The notes below the pieces were generated by a model. It was given only the letters and a program-made list of their open reading frames with translations, did no database searches and was not told the origin of the DNA. Below, one piece after another: positions 14,680-25,983 of a stretch of DNA of 64,000 bases. The stretch lies in contig MCGT01000032.1 of NCBI GenBank assembly GCA_002104935.1, positions 124,001 to 188,000 on the forward strand. The letters are read 5' to 3'. Within the stretch, counting starts at the first letter, position 1; every line of letters begins with the position of its first letter. The position numbers and the translations under genes are program-made. The DNA is from Hesseltinella vesiculosa. Lineage: Eukaryota > Mucoromycota > Mucoromycetes > Mucorales > Cunninghamellaceae.

Positions 14680-16724
14680 CTATCTACGACGACGGAAGGA
14701 GGTGGAGCGCTTGGAAGACCCTCGCTTTCGAACCCCGATCCTTGCTCCAGCCCTTGGTCCGGCTCTTGATCCTGCGGAATCACCACTGCTGCTGGCTGCG
14801 GTAGGGGTTTTCAGCTGATCGAAATAGCCTTTGAACCGTGGATTTCTTGGCAGAGTTGGATCGCCAAGTAAACTGATAAAGCCTTGCAGTGGCGATAAGC
14901 TGTCAAGAGACTGTCGGCCAAACGTCCTGCTTGGTTGAGTAGGGGTACTGCTAAAGGTGGATGGCATGACATCAATGGTGGTTGAAGCTTGTGGGGTATG
15001 AAGGTAGCGGAGGGTGGATCTGGGAGATGCAGAGGGTATCGATGAGGGCGGTTGGCGAAGAGGGAGGTCGTGAGAGATGTCGTCATCATCGCTGAGGAAG
15101 ATGCCGATGGGATCCTGCGCAAGAAGAGTGCGAGCACGAGTGGTAGAATTTGGCGATATCGGTGATAGCTGGTCTTGTGGTGCAGGTAGATCGTCGTCAT
15201 CACTGAAGAAGTTGACAGGATCATGATAGCTGTCTTGCGCTTGACGGTCAGGTGCCGGTGAAAAGCCAAAGAAAGCGTCGACATCAGCATAGTCGAGTTG
15301 CGGCCGGGTATCGATTTGAGAATTAGTCAGACCTTGACAGAGATCTACAACACTGCCATCATCATCGTCATCCCCAATGGAGTATACAGAGTGGGCATCG
15401 CCGTGGTCGTTGTCGGTCATAGAGCTGTCGGCGTTGGTGGGACTGCTGCTTACGATCGGGCTGTCCAAGATCAAGATGTCATTCGATCCAATGCTCAAGC
15501 CGTCGTCCACGCAGCCATAGGTCACCTCCTCCAAAGGGGTGGCAACCATTGGGTCATCGAACTGGTGCTCATAGCTGTCCAGTGGCACGTTTCTTGAGGG
15601 TGAGACCGGTGCATCGTCGTCGGCTTCGTCCTCTACATTAATGCGGTCTGGTACTGAGACTGTACTTTTCAGTCGCGTTTGTCGAGGATTCTGTTGCAAT
15701 GAAGGACTGATGGATGTTCGCTAAAAGGTTGCATAAAAAAAAACAACCATGGTGAGCCAATTTGCTTCCTCTTGCTCTCATTCTCGTTTCTTACTGTGAA
15801 TTTGGTTTCATGACTGGCAAGTCCAAGATTAGTAGTGACATAATTGTCTAAGTGAGTCCGGGCGAGATGACTGTGGGAGATGGTGGGAGATTTGGCCGAG
15901 GGATTGCGCGTTGTGCGTGTGCGGATACGGTGGATGTAATCATCGGCCTCTTCATCGAGGTCGTCCTGGCCTGCCGCCGTGGGTGGAGCTTTGGGTGGAG
16001 TTGAGAACGAGAATGGGTAAGGCATGATACGGTGTTGAGGTGTCAAAGAAGCCTGAGCGATTGGGGCCGATGGCTTGGCAGTCGTTGACTTGGAGGTTGG
16101 TGGGCTGGAGCCAAGCTGTTGCAGAAACAAGTCCATATCTTCAATCACCAAGGCATCTTCATCGTCAGATGCATGTTTTTCCTTCTTCAGAGACACGGCA
16201 GCATCATGGAAGGGAGAGGAGGGTGAGCAGCTGGCAGGAGGTGGCGAAGCCAGAGAGTTGGTGGTGAGGTCATGGCCAGCATAGGCAGAGATGGCCATAT
16301 TGCTTTGCTTGGCAGCCTTTTGTTTGCCTTTGTCTTTTTTGGTGATGGATGGTGGCGATCGCTGCCGGGCTTTTTTGGCAGGTGGCTGTATTGCTGCTAT
16401 TGTGCCATGTTTGCGGCTGTTGCGTTCAGGAATGTGTAGAGTGTCTGCCTGAAACCAGTCGGCATCATCCACATCTTCTGGGAAACCAGGGTGGCGGTGG
16501 TAGTTGTCATTGGCCAGGACGGCTGAGCTGGAGGACTGGGCGTATCTTTGGATTTCCTTTTGCTGTGCAACATGGTATTCTTGCAAGCTAAGCTCCTTGG
16601 CTAGAGCGAGCTGATCATCTTCTGACGATCGAGGATGGATCGACTGCGATGGTTGCTGTGCCTTTCCTTTATTCTTTTGACTAAAATAATGTTTAAGGGT
16701 GGGGCTTGAGGTTGAACCTAACAT
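14680..16724 (-). CDS. Disordered nuclear protein with ubiquitin/SUMO-type motifs
   Basis: Two exons, 16724-15795 and 15720-14680, phase 0; about 656 residues. No globular domain recognised. Near the N-terminus is TLKHYFSQ, a degenerate PIP-box (PCNA-binding) pattern, then at residues 35-49 an almost ideal ubiquitin-interacting motif (EDDQLALAKELSLQE, with the conserved Ala, Ser and Glu). Hydrophobic-acidic patches ALVIEDMD, NDILILDSP, NFFSDDDD and GIFLSDDDD resemble SUMO-interacting motifs. The middle has Lys/Arg clusters (KKARQRSPPSITKKDKGK), and the C-terminus is Arg-rich (RKRGSSKRSTSFRRRR). This combination suggests a chromatin or DNA-damage adaptor reading ubiquitin, SUMO or PCNA. That is inference, and I do not recognise a named family. 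Confidence 0.65.
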
Positions 16725-16907
16725 TACAAGAACCACACACAAAAAAAAAAAAAAAAAAAAAAAAAGAACGAAAGAAAAAGTTTCGCCTCCACACTGAAAA
16801 AAAAAAATCGCTGGGCGCCAAAGCTTGAAAAAAACGTCATGGACACGATGTCGCAGCAAGACAAATTTCAGAATGGGGATTTTATTAAAACAAATCAAAT
16901 CTTCTTT

Positions 16908-18836
16908 CTAATAAACAAAAGGAACAATGCGATAGGGAACAGCAACACAATAGCGGGTCCAGGTCGACCCATACTTGATTGAGCAGCGGCGGTCATCCCG
17001 TCGTTCCCGGTAAACCAGCATCACCAAGAGATAGACACAATAGAAATAAGGCACGTGCGACTCAAACCCACAAGCCAAACACCAGGAGAAAGCCATCAGA
17101 AGATCACCAAAGTAATTCATATGACGTGACTTGCCCCACCATCCTGACAAGAGCAAGTGTTGGCCATCAGGCCCTGATAAATGTTCAACAGCTAAGCAGG
17201 AGCAGAAGATGATAAGAGTCCTTTATATCCAAGTCGCCAACATTTTCTTTACATTGATTGTTGAGATGACCATGGCGCTGGTGGAATATTTGTTTTTCCT
17301 TGTTGGCACCTCGGTAAATGTAAAAGCCTGTCGAGGCCAGCAGAGCCACCAAGGCCGCGTGCCAAAATGGTATCGACAAGGGGAAATCGCACAAGTAACG
17401 TGCCTGTAAGCTGTACATGTAAGGCATCCAGCAATAACTTCCAAAGGCAAGGAGGAAGCCAAACCCATCTAATTCACCAAGAAGAAGTGAAAGAGTGAAA
17501 AGAGATAGACGAATAGCATTGGTGTCGTTTTTTTTTTCTTATTTACCGTGCGTGATAGAGAGCGAATGCAGAAAGGCTTCTTCGTGCCAAAAGGCATCCA
17601 ATATATAGAGAGCTTGGAAACTGACGATCAAGACCATGCTATTGGTAACATAACCGAGGCTATCATATTGCTTGAACAGATAGCAGCCGTTCAAAATGAA
17701 CCAGCCAATCAATCCTGGCCGAAGCACAGAGAACAATTTGACGTCGAAGTTACCAATGCGTGGGTTAAGCTCTCGGCCGACTGTAAACTGATCAGAGAGA
17801 GAAAAAAGATGGGATTAGCATGACTTTTGAAAAAAAGGGAGCTTTGTCGCCTTGCGTCGTAAAGAGGGCAGTCGGTGTTTCCATCAGTGGAGAGGAGCTT
17901 ATTTTCGTCGAAGCTTAAATAATAGGCAGTTAGACTGACTCCCCAAGAAAACATCAGTGCGGCTATAGCAAGCTGAGCATCATGATCTACTACCCATAAA
18001 GGGATCTTGAGTCCCTGGTTCTTGATCACCAAGATCCCCAAGGTCACGACGGTTTGAAATACCGACAGCCCTAAGCAGGAATGGAAGGTTAGGTTGGTTC
18101 ACCCTTTTTTTTTTCAGACAAACCATTCAAAGAATAGGTTAGACGGGAGCCATCCCGCAATCTGGTGCCTTTGACATTATCCCCCGGCAGATTCAAGGAA
18201 AGGCAAAGTAAATTGAGAATATAGGCGGCATACCAGGCCATGGCCCCCATGTCCCAGTAGGTCAGCGCCGCTTGAAGATAAACCACTTTAGCTGGGCTGT
18301 AAAAAAAACCTCGAGCATACTTGAACCCTCGGTGCAGAGGGTAATATCCCTTTTTGTCACAGCAACAGGCAAAGAGTATCACTATCAGCGGCAGTACCAC
18401 AAGCATGATGGTAGCTCCCAGTGGGCCGCCATACCTAAGCAGCACTGTGAGCTTCTCTCTTACTTTCAAACCACGCGTCTTTTTTTTAAAAAAAAAAAAA
18501 TACCTACTCTGTGTGTTGTGATTTCGGATTGCGTCGTTCCATGTAGCGTCGGGCCCTACTGACAGAGGAAGAAGGAGCAGTCTCGGCCACACTCTTGGAT
18601 TTACTACGTCGTTTGATAGGTGATTTTCGTCGAGGCGAATCATTGATGGCTGATCGTTTACGACTGGTAGATCGCTTCGGACGGGTAGTAGCAGTGCCAC
18701 GCGAAGCCGAGGTGCTGCGAGCAGGTGATTTGGATGCTTTCTTCGTTTTTGGTTTGCTGGCCGCCCTAGGTTGATCCTTTGTCGGAGTTTCACTCCTCGC
18801 TGTCCTAGCCAGCCTTTTCGGTCTGGCCTGTGTCAT
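16908..18836 (-). CDS. ERG24: Sterol C14-reductase with lamin-B-receptor-like basic N-tail
   Basis: Reduces the delta-14 double bond after lanosterol C14-demethylation in ergosterol synthesis; ER/nuclear-envelope membrane enzyme. Six exons: 18836-18508, 18434-18124, 18070-17856, 17787-17547, 17468-17253, 17191-16908; about 531 residues. The third intron is GC-AG. Residues 1-110 are a very basic Ser/Arg/Lys/Pro region (SPRRKSPIKRRSKSK). Then come EYGGPLGATIM, many membrane helices, LSFDENKLLSTDGNT, LYDFTVGRELNPRIG, LLLSGWWGKSRHMNYFGDL and the terminal VPYRIVPFVY, all hallmarks of the ERG4/ERG24 family. The split LYD/FTVGRELNPR motif is restored only by using the GC donor. A delta-7 reductase is less likely by these motifs, but the exact substrate is inferred. 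Confidence 0.92.
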
Positions 18837-19261
18837 TCTAAAAGTCAAGGGGTGGGGTCAATGGATCTGAGAGATCTCCCTGATGGTCCTTATTTAATTA
18901 CAGTACATACTTTTGAGCAGCACACTAGTCAACTATGTTTACAGTGCAAGAGTGAAGAAAAGGAGACTTTACCCAATATGCTGCTGGTTCAAAAAATTAA
19001 AAAAGAGCGAGGCGGCTTTCAAGCCAGCTGAAATGTCATAGAATAGGACAGCGTTTTTGGATGAGGATCTTCCGAAACAAACAGGTTTATCTTTTCCTGT
19101 TTCAAATGCCCATGGACAAAATTAGGAGGATGGAACTTGCTCATTAAGCGTGAATAAATATTTTCGGAGGGTGAGCCACCGTCGCACTGCTATTATTTTC
19201 AAGCACGCGATTATTCTTTGTTGCATGTTTGCTATCCTCTAGCTCTTTTCTCCACCGCCTG

Positions 19262-19640
19262 AGAGTGTTATAATTTTTTAATCATGATCTTACCATATTG
19301 TGCTGGTATGCAAATTTGGAGTGAGCTGACTTGAGCAATTAGGCATTGTGATTTATGACCAATTCACCTGGGAATAACCTGGCAAACATGGGCGATTGTT
19401 AGCCGGAGAGCCGAAAGCATCAAGATGAAGCTGGGCAAAAGCTGACTGGGCAACCTCACCAATTGCCCTCATTTTTTCAGCAACAACATCATTCATACAT
19501 CTGCAGACCCAGAAAAGTTTTCATATTGTTCCAATCACTCAAAGTGCTGTGCAGCATTGCTTTTTTTTTTTTTCAAAATCCATATCCAGCCTCCGCGCAG
19601 TACCTGGGATGCCTGGCTGGTGCACACCAGGCAATTTATT
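19262..19640 (+). repeat. Dispersed repeat family, copy A (diverged)
   Basis: Shares an ordered set of landmarks with copies B, C and D: a CATATTGTGCTGGTATGCAAATTTGG-like start block, AGCC/AGCTGGAGA in the middle, CTGGGCAACC, AAAAGTTTTCA, TCACTCAAAGTGCTGTGCAGCA, a poly-T run and CCTCCGCGCAGTACCTGG near the end. Divergence suggests an old copy. No open frame of note. Confidence 0.6.
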
Positions 19641-19689
19641 GGTCATCACCCTGCTAGCTAACTATTCCTTCTGCTGTTTAAGAGAGTTG

Positions 19690-20015
19690 TTAATTTAATT
19701 ATTTCTCGTCATTTTATGCTCGTATGCAAAAATTTGGGGGAACCTACTTGGGTCGATTTTGCACAGTGATTTTTGATCAGATTACCTGGGGGTCCCCTGA
19801 CGAAAATGGCCAATTTTTCATTTTTTTTTAGCTGGAGAATCGGTGGTGCCAAATCGAAAGTGATCAAACGTTGGCTGGGCAACCATCACTAATCGACTTG
19901 ATTTTCTCGGTACCGTCATCATTCATTCATCCATGTACCTGAAAAAGTTTTCACATCGATCCAGTCACTCAAAAGTACTGTACATCATTGCTCTTTTTTC
20001 AACGAAGAAAAGCAT
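19690..20015 (+). repeat. Dispersed repeat family, copy B
   Basis: Tandem to copy A, same orientation. Contains CCTGGGGGTCCCCTG at 19785-19799, then the poly-T/AGCTGGAGA block, GTTGGCTGGGCAACC and TCACTCAAAAGTACTGTACA. The CCTGGGGGTCCCCTG block also occurs in copy D and, slightly changed, in copy C. Confidence 0.65.
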
Positions 20016-20283
20016 TTTGAATGGCCAATTCAATCGCCGCACAATACTTCGTCCTTTTTCTGGAAATGCTGCAAAAGGCAAAAAAAAAGCTGCGGGAACC
20101 ATTCAGCCTCTAAAAAAAAAGGGGGGGACAAGTGTGTTCAGTTTCGGTTTTTCCTTCCCATCACCTCTAATTGTATTCTGCTCATTCCGAGCATTCTCAC
20201 CCTGGAAAGAGATCGGTTTTTGATTTATTCTCGTATCAGCCAAGACTCCATCATTTTATGACCAGGCGCACGAACGACTTTCA

Positions 20284-22247
20284 ATGGCAGCTTTTGAACA
20301 ATTACCTGTAGAGCTGCTGTCATCCATCACTTCACATTTACCACAAAGCGATATATTGACACTATGCTGTACCTCAAGAGGCTTACATGACACTCTCCTT
20401 GCATCCTTATACTGCAGCGTCGCTGTGACATCTGATCATCTCCTCTGCGCAAACAAGGTCACGCCTGACGCTCGACCCCTTGGCCATGCTGTGCGTATTG
20501 TCGACATGGTCCTTCCCAAAATCACATTAGAGCTGCTTGAACTTCTAGCTGTGACATGCCCTTATATCACAACGCTGCGGTTCACCCATTCAAACCTGTT
20601 CTATTTGCTGCAGAATCTGGAACAACAAAAACTCCGTGGCACGTTTCCTTCTGCCGACGCCTTGGACAGCACCGACATTGGTATGCCATACCACAAGGTC
20701 CTCAGTGAGCTGCGTGTCCCTGACAAAGATTCTACCTCGCCCCCTTTCCACGCATTGATGACCGTAGCGCTCCTTCAATCCGTCATGAACCACCATCCTC
20801 AGATAACTGTGCTGGACCTCGGCAATGTCTTTGGTCATATACACTCCGTCGAAAAGCAATACTTGGCATGTATATTGCCTCGCAACTTGGTCGACGTTAC
20901 CTTTAATCTGGGACATGGCCCTCTGTCTCCTGACGTCATCGAGTTCTTCCATGAACATTGTCCACGCTTGCAATCTCTTACACTGAAGGCCAGATACATG
21001 CACCCCTTGAAAAACTACCAGCAGCTTACATTCTCGACAAACCACATGCTGAAACACCTGCGGCTCTCCAGTGATTGTGGATGGCTTAATCATTGGGGCT
21101 GGCTTTGGTTGATAGGGTAAGAAAGGAAGGAGAAGAGGCAGTGGTGGATCCGCTCACGTTTTAATGTGTTAGCAAAAAATACGGTCGCCAGCTGCTGACT
21201 GTTGGCCTCCGTTTTCATCGACCCGCACAACCTGGAGAAATGGATCTGACCGAGATCAATGATTGCTTTACGACTTTTGCTCGTCAGCATGCTGCCACTG
21301 TACGAGTCTTATCCTTTTATAATGTGAGGCTGACCGACAACTTTTGGCTCCTGCTCTTTGACCAAGCCCGAGGCCAAGGTCGCGGCCAAGTACCTTTGGA
21401 TCTCAATTACACACAGTGTCGAGGAGCGCATATTGCTGGGTATTATACCAGCACCTTGAGGCAGCTGGGCACTTTTGGGCATGAATGGATACATGACTTG
21501 GAACTGTCATTGTACTGGGTGCGCGATATTCGTCCGATGTGCCGTTTCCTTGGCCAGTGCCAACAGCTTGTGAAGCTCTGTCTGTCCAATATGCATGGGC
21601 CGATCACCTTCTTGCTAGAGGCGTGCCGGCGTCTGAAAACCCTTACTTTGAATGACTGCGTCCTTCAGAATCCTACTGGACCAGCTCCCGAACATCAATC
21701 ATCTCTCAAATCCTTGACCTTGAGTAACGTTCGTTTTGCCAGTAACGCCTTGAACAGCGCGTTCGATCTTGCTCCTAGTCTCTTTGAAATCAAACTCTTG
21801 AATTGTAGGGCGTTGAGTGGACTTAAACATGACGCCATTGTCCTTCACTGGCGCCTTCCACGTCATGATGACTTGTCTGTCATCCTTGATGGCTTGCAGC
21901 TTTCATCCAGGCCATCGTATCACCTCACTCTCAAAAATGCCTCAACGAACGAATGCCAAACTTGGTTGCGCCAGCGGTAAGGGAATAAAAGAGGTGCGAG
22001 ACTTCATGAGCGTCTGATCTATTTTTTTTTTTTTTTTTGTAGCAAAAACCTTAAGCTGAATGTCATTCGCACTCCTGCCCCCTACTCGCGACGTATCGGC
22101 AAGTCGATGCATCGAGCATGTACAGACCATGCACGCCAAAAACACGTTGCCCATCCACAGCTTGTGCTCGTCTACGATGGCCAACCGCCTCGAAACTTTA
22201 GTGTCGACAAAATCACGCTGATCGGCAAAGGAGTCCCATCGCATTAG
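20284..22247 (+). CDS. F-box/leucine-rich-repeat-like protein
   Basis: Three exons: 20284-21116, 21173-21976 and 22043-22247; about 613 residues, introns GT-AG with conserved phase. Residues 1-45 form an F-box: FEQLPVELLSSITSHLP, then LTLCCTSRGLHD. The rest is Leu-rich and shows irregular LRR-like strands: ITVLDLGNVFG, LQSLTLKARYM, LKTLTLNDCVL and LKSLTLSNVRF. This architecture is common in fungi, where F-box/LRR proteins are SCF substrate receptors. The target is unknown. The last exon encodes a short basic tail (SRRIGKSMHRACTDHARQKH). Confidence 0.8.
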
Positions 22248-22384
22248 ACGAGCTCGCTCTAAAGAATAGCATAGGCTGACTTGAGAGAGTAAAAAAAAAA
22301 TATATATACATAGTTGACATCCTTCTGAAATTGATATCTGACCCGCTTTATCACTCGCGTTTTGGGTCGGGTTTTGCTTGTAAC

Positions 22385-22651
22385 ATGTCGTACGGGAGTT
22401 TGGGGATAGACGATTCTACCTGCTGCCGGCCCCCTTACCATCAACTAGCCGCCGAAACCAAATCGTCCATAATATCAAGCTCATCTACAAAGGCACCCCC
22501 ATTTGACCTATATCCCTCTCGCCGTCACCCCCTTCACTTTCCTCAATCATCAGAATTGGAAAAAGAAATAAATCGACATCCCCAGGACCTCCTGAAGCAT
22601 ATGGCTCGAGCAGAAGCAGCTGGAACAATGGCCGTCGTCTTGAACGAATGA
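22385..22651 (+). CDS. Possible small protein of 88 residues
   Basis: Single-exon frame from the ATG at 22385 (MSYGSLGIDDSTCCRPP), ending AAGTMAVVLNE. A TATATATA-like stretch lies about 80-90 bp upstream (near 22300). The composition is that of a real soluble protein rather than homopolymer noise: an acidic, amphipathic C-terminal part (SELEKEINRHPQDLLKHMARAEAAG) after a Ser/Pro-rich N-terminus. It sits between the F-box/LRR gene and the 3' end of FRS1. I do not recognise a family; it could also be chance. Confidence 0.4.
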   Translation: MSYGSLGIDDSTCCRPPYHQLAAETKSSIISSSSTKAPPFDLYPSRRHPLHFPQSSELEKEINRHPQDLLKHMARAEAAGTMAVVLNE

Positions 22652-22731
22652 TCGAATGCTTGCCGGTGGAAAGAATGGTCAACAGTCGCATTTAATGTTT
22701 TTCTTTCCTTTTCGGTGGTTGTAGGAGTGAT

Positions 22732-24977
22732 CTATACAAAAGGCTCCAAGTTGAATTCCAAGGCAGTGGTGGGATAGGGAAGCTCAAAGCTGGCCAGGAC
22801 AGAGGGGTGCAAGACGCCAAAGGCACCAATGTTTTCTACTTTTTGTTCGTTGGCAGCATCGATGTAACGCAGGTAGATGTTGGCGGAACGACCAGGGAAG
22901 AAGGTGGGAAGGTCGGCAGCTTCGATCCAGTAGCCCAGCTCGTTGCTGTCCTTGGAGACCTTGGATGTGCTGAACATGGTCATCAATCGATCCAAAATGC
23001 CATGGACAATTTCAAAACCCGAAGTCTTTGCGCTATAGGTCACACACACATGGCGTTCATTACGAGCACGACGTTCCCGCGATTCATCCTTGAGACCGAT
23101 ATCCGACACTTCAAACACCTTGATGGGCAATGGCAGCTTCTTGTTCCAGCTGACGGTCTTCAACACACCAGGTAACAGCGATGTGCGCACCACTTGGTAC
23201 TCAACCGTCTTGGGGTTGGCCAATTTGATGGCTGTCTTGTTGTCATCTTCACGGTTCAAGAATTTGAAGTTTTCGTCATGGGAACACTAGAAAAAATAAA
23301 TGAGTCATCATGACACCTTCCTCTCTTTTCTGCCTGAGCCCCACATACCAAGATCAAAGGAGCAACTTCGGTAAAGCCAGCCAAGGCTAATTCACGACGG
23401 GCATGATCGCTCATCTTATTCAATGGCAGGGCGGAGGCAACGGTGTTTACGCCGGGCATTTGACGGGGCAAGTTGTCGTAACCATAGGAAATAGCCACGT
23501 CTTCCATGATATCACAAGCGTGCAAGATGTCCCAACGAGTGACGGGCACTTTGACGTTGATTTGGTTTGTATCCTTGGTATCGACCGAGGCGTCCAAGCA
23601 CATTTTGTTCAACAAGGCACAAATATCGTTGGGTTGCAATTCCAATCCAGTGCAAGAGTTGATATAGTCCACTTTGGCGCTGGCATCACGAGGATCCAAG
23701 TTAGGGGTCACCTTGACAGTACCGTCAGGATACACCACTTCGACTGGCTCGATACTACAAAGTTTAGAAAAAGTCGTTAAACATGGGTGTCTCTCCCATG
23801 TGGGTAGTAACCTACGTGAAGGGTTCGTCGCAGTATCTTGAGAACATGGCAACCAATGTGTTAAGGACGGTGTTGACCTTGTGCTCATCGGTGGCGGTGA
23901 TTTCGATAAAGACATTCTTGGTGGTAAGTTGGATTTTGGAGTGATCCGAGTTGATGATGGGAGGCAGCGAGCAAACGGTGCGGTTGGCATCGTAGATGAC
24001 AGGATACACTGGTGAATCGCGGATGATGTGCAAGAATTTACCCAAGTTACGATCAGCCTATAGTAGGAAGAAAATGATGACACGTTAGATGTCACCAACG
24101 CACACACAAAAAAAAAAGATGCTGGTTGACGCTTTGACACTTACATCATAGAATTCCATCAATTCGCGACCGTCCATTTCCTTTGTTTGGTTGAGGGGGG
24201 TGAATTTGATGAGTTCAGGAGCAAGGGCCTCGTAGGTAAAGGGGCCCTGAATGGTATCCAAATCGTGGGTGCCCATGGAGGCCAGGGTGCGCTTTCGACA
24301 GATGTTATTGTGAAGCTTATCTTGCAAATCAATGAAGCTGTTGTAGCGAGCTTCGTTGAAATTGACACCTCGCAAAATAGCACCGACCACAAAGGGACGG
24401 ATTTGAGCAGTCTATAAAGAAAAACCAGGTCAGCAAGGTCTTGTCTTGGGCGTTCGTGCCGAGAACAATAAAACCGACCTCGGGTTTAACAATCAACTGC
24501 TGCAACTTGCCATCGGCAGGAGGAACGACTCGATAGACAGGAGGTTTGGCCTTGCCTTCGAAAACACGAAGGGCAGCAGCCATGCCTTCTTCACACAGCA
24601 AATCATATCTATCGAGAGTGCCGTCGAATGAGATCATCCGCTACTTTTTTTTGTGTCTTCTTACCTGTTGGCAGGCACATCGATCTTTAAAACGGGTCGC
24701 TCAGGGGCATTGGCAGAGGTATCTTCAGAAGACTAGTCGAGTATAATAAATGTTGGTCAGAGAGTTCATAAAAAGTGGTAGAAATGTGTTTACATCTTCT
24801 TCCAGCTCAATACCGAAACGGAAGCAGAGCTCATTGAATTCTTCGGTAGCTATTTTTTTTAAAAAAAAAAAAAAATAAAAAATGAGCGTGTTGGTGGTTT
24901 AACTATTTATTCTACTTGCTGTAATCTCTTTCGAGAGCTTCAAAGAGTCTCTGTTTATCGATGTTGACGGTAGGCAT
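22732..24977 (-). CDS. FRS1: Cytosolic phenylalanyl-tRNA synthetase beta subunit
   Basis: Beta chain of the alpha2-beta2 PheRS that charges tRNA-Phe. Eight exons: 24977-24920, 24849-24794, 24732-24665, 24608-24479, 24411-24145, 24057-23816, 23754-23349, 23286-22732; about 593 residues, the usual eukaryotic length. Landmarks: [19 protein letters not shown] at the start; [54 protein letters not shown]; the B5-type [12 protein letters not shown] region; and the C-terminal core [17 protein letters not shown] with FEVSDIGL. The first intron uses a GC donor (TACA|GCAAGT), required to keep the frame. The donor of the fourth intron, GTCGGT, is also atypical. Confidence 0.95.
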
Positions 24978-25983
24978 GCTTGTGAAAAAGAAGTGTCGCA
25001 CGTCAAAAAAAAAAAGGGAAAAAAAAAAGTTGGATGGCTTGGAGCGCCCCAGGAGGCCTGACTCATTCCATTTCAGCAAAAAAAACTCAGTTGCCAATCA
25101 GGGCTTATTGTTAGATCCTGGAAAATGTACGGATAAAAGAACGAAAAGCATCTTACAGAGCAGATGATGGTAGCACTTCAAAATGACAGGAGTGGCTGGA
25201 TGGCGTGGGCTAATGGCCTATTTGTCGCTGCGTTTGTTACATCCATAACTTTCTGTCAATGACATCAACTTTGCTATATATGCACAGTGGTTTATTGTGC
25301 ATGGCCTTGAACGTAGTTGTATGAAGCAAAGCGAACAAATGATTTTTCCTAACGATTTAGTGCATTTAGCTATTAGCGCATCTGGCTTTATGGCTGGCTG
25401 CGGTGCTATAAACGTTTAATCACAGCTTGCGGAATGATCTCGAGCATTTTTGGTTCTTCGTGTTCTTTTTAATTACGTCCTGATGGTTTTTGACTATGAA
25501 GCTAGTATATAATCGCAATTCATGAGTTAACGATACCTGGTTTATCCATGGAATGCGTGTGCCATGAATGGTGTATGATGTTCCAACAAAGACGTAGGAA
25601 GTCGGAGTGCTGGCCAAAGGAGAACGATGTAATTATTTTGTCAGAGCACCATATACCAAAATCAGGGACGGTAATTCGAAAAGTGTTTCATGAGCACAGT
25701 AAAAAAAAAAATAAAAAAAAAGTTGTATTTTTAATCAACACTGTGAATTTTAAATGGGGGTTGGTTCTTAATAGTTCTCCAAGACACGTTTTGTGGTGTT
25801 TTTGGCAAGTGTAGAAAAAGGACTTGCTGATTTCCCGTTTTGTTTGTCCAGTCCTAAAATGGACACCTGCATCATGTTCAAAAAGGTAGATTTCTCTGCT
25901 TTTCTCTCTTTATTAATTTCTTTTTTTTTTTCTTTGTTTTTTTTTCTTTATTCTTTTTCTATTACTGTTGGCAGCTTATTTTA
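24978..25983. other. Intergenic region, possible leader exon of the next gene
   Basis: About 1 kb, AT-rich, with no convincing gene. An ATG at 25859 starts MDTCIMFKK followed by a GT donor and a 90-nt T-rich intron-like stretch ending CAG at 25978; this could be a leader exon of the coiled-coil gene that follows, joined in phase 0 to LILMVCLG. I could not decide between this and a start at 25984 or 26062. Confidence 0.4.

Larger units (their letters stand above)
18837..20283. other. Repeat-rich intergenic gap
   Basis: 1.45 kb between the sterol reductase and the F-box/LRR gene, without a supportable gene. Most of it is two diverged tandem copies of the dispersed repeat family listed separately. 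The last 250 bp before the ATG at 20284 are unique sequence with poly-A and poly-G tracts and act presumably as promoter. Confidence 0.6.
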
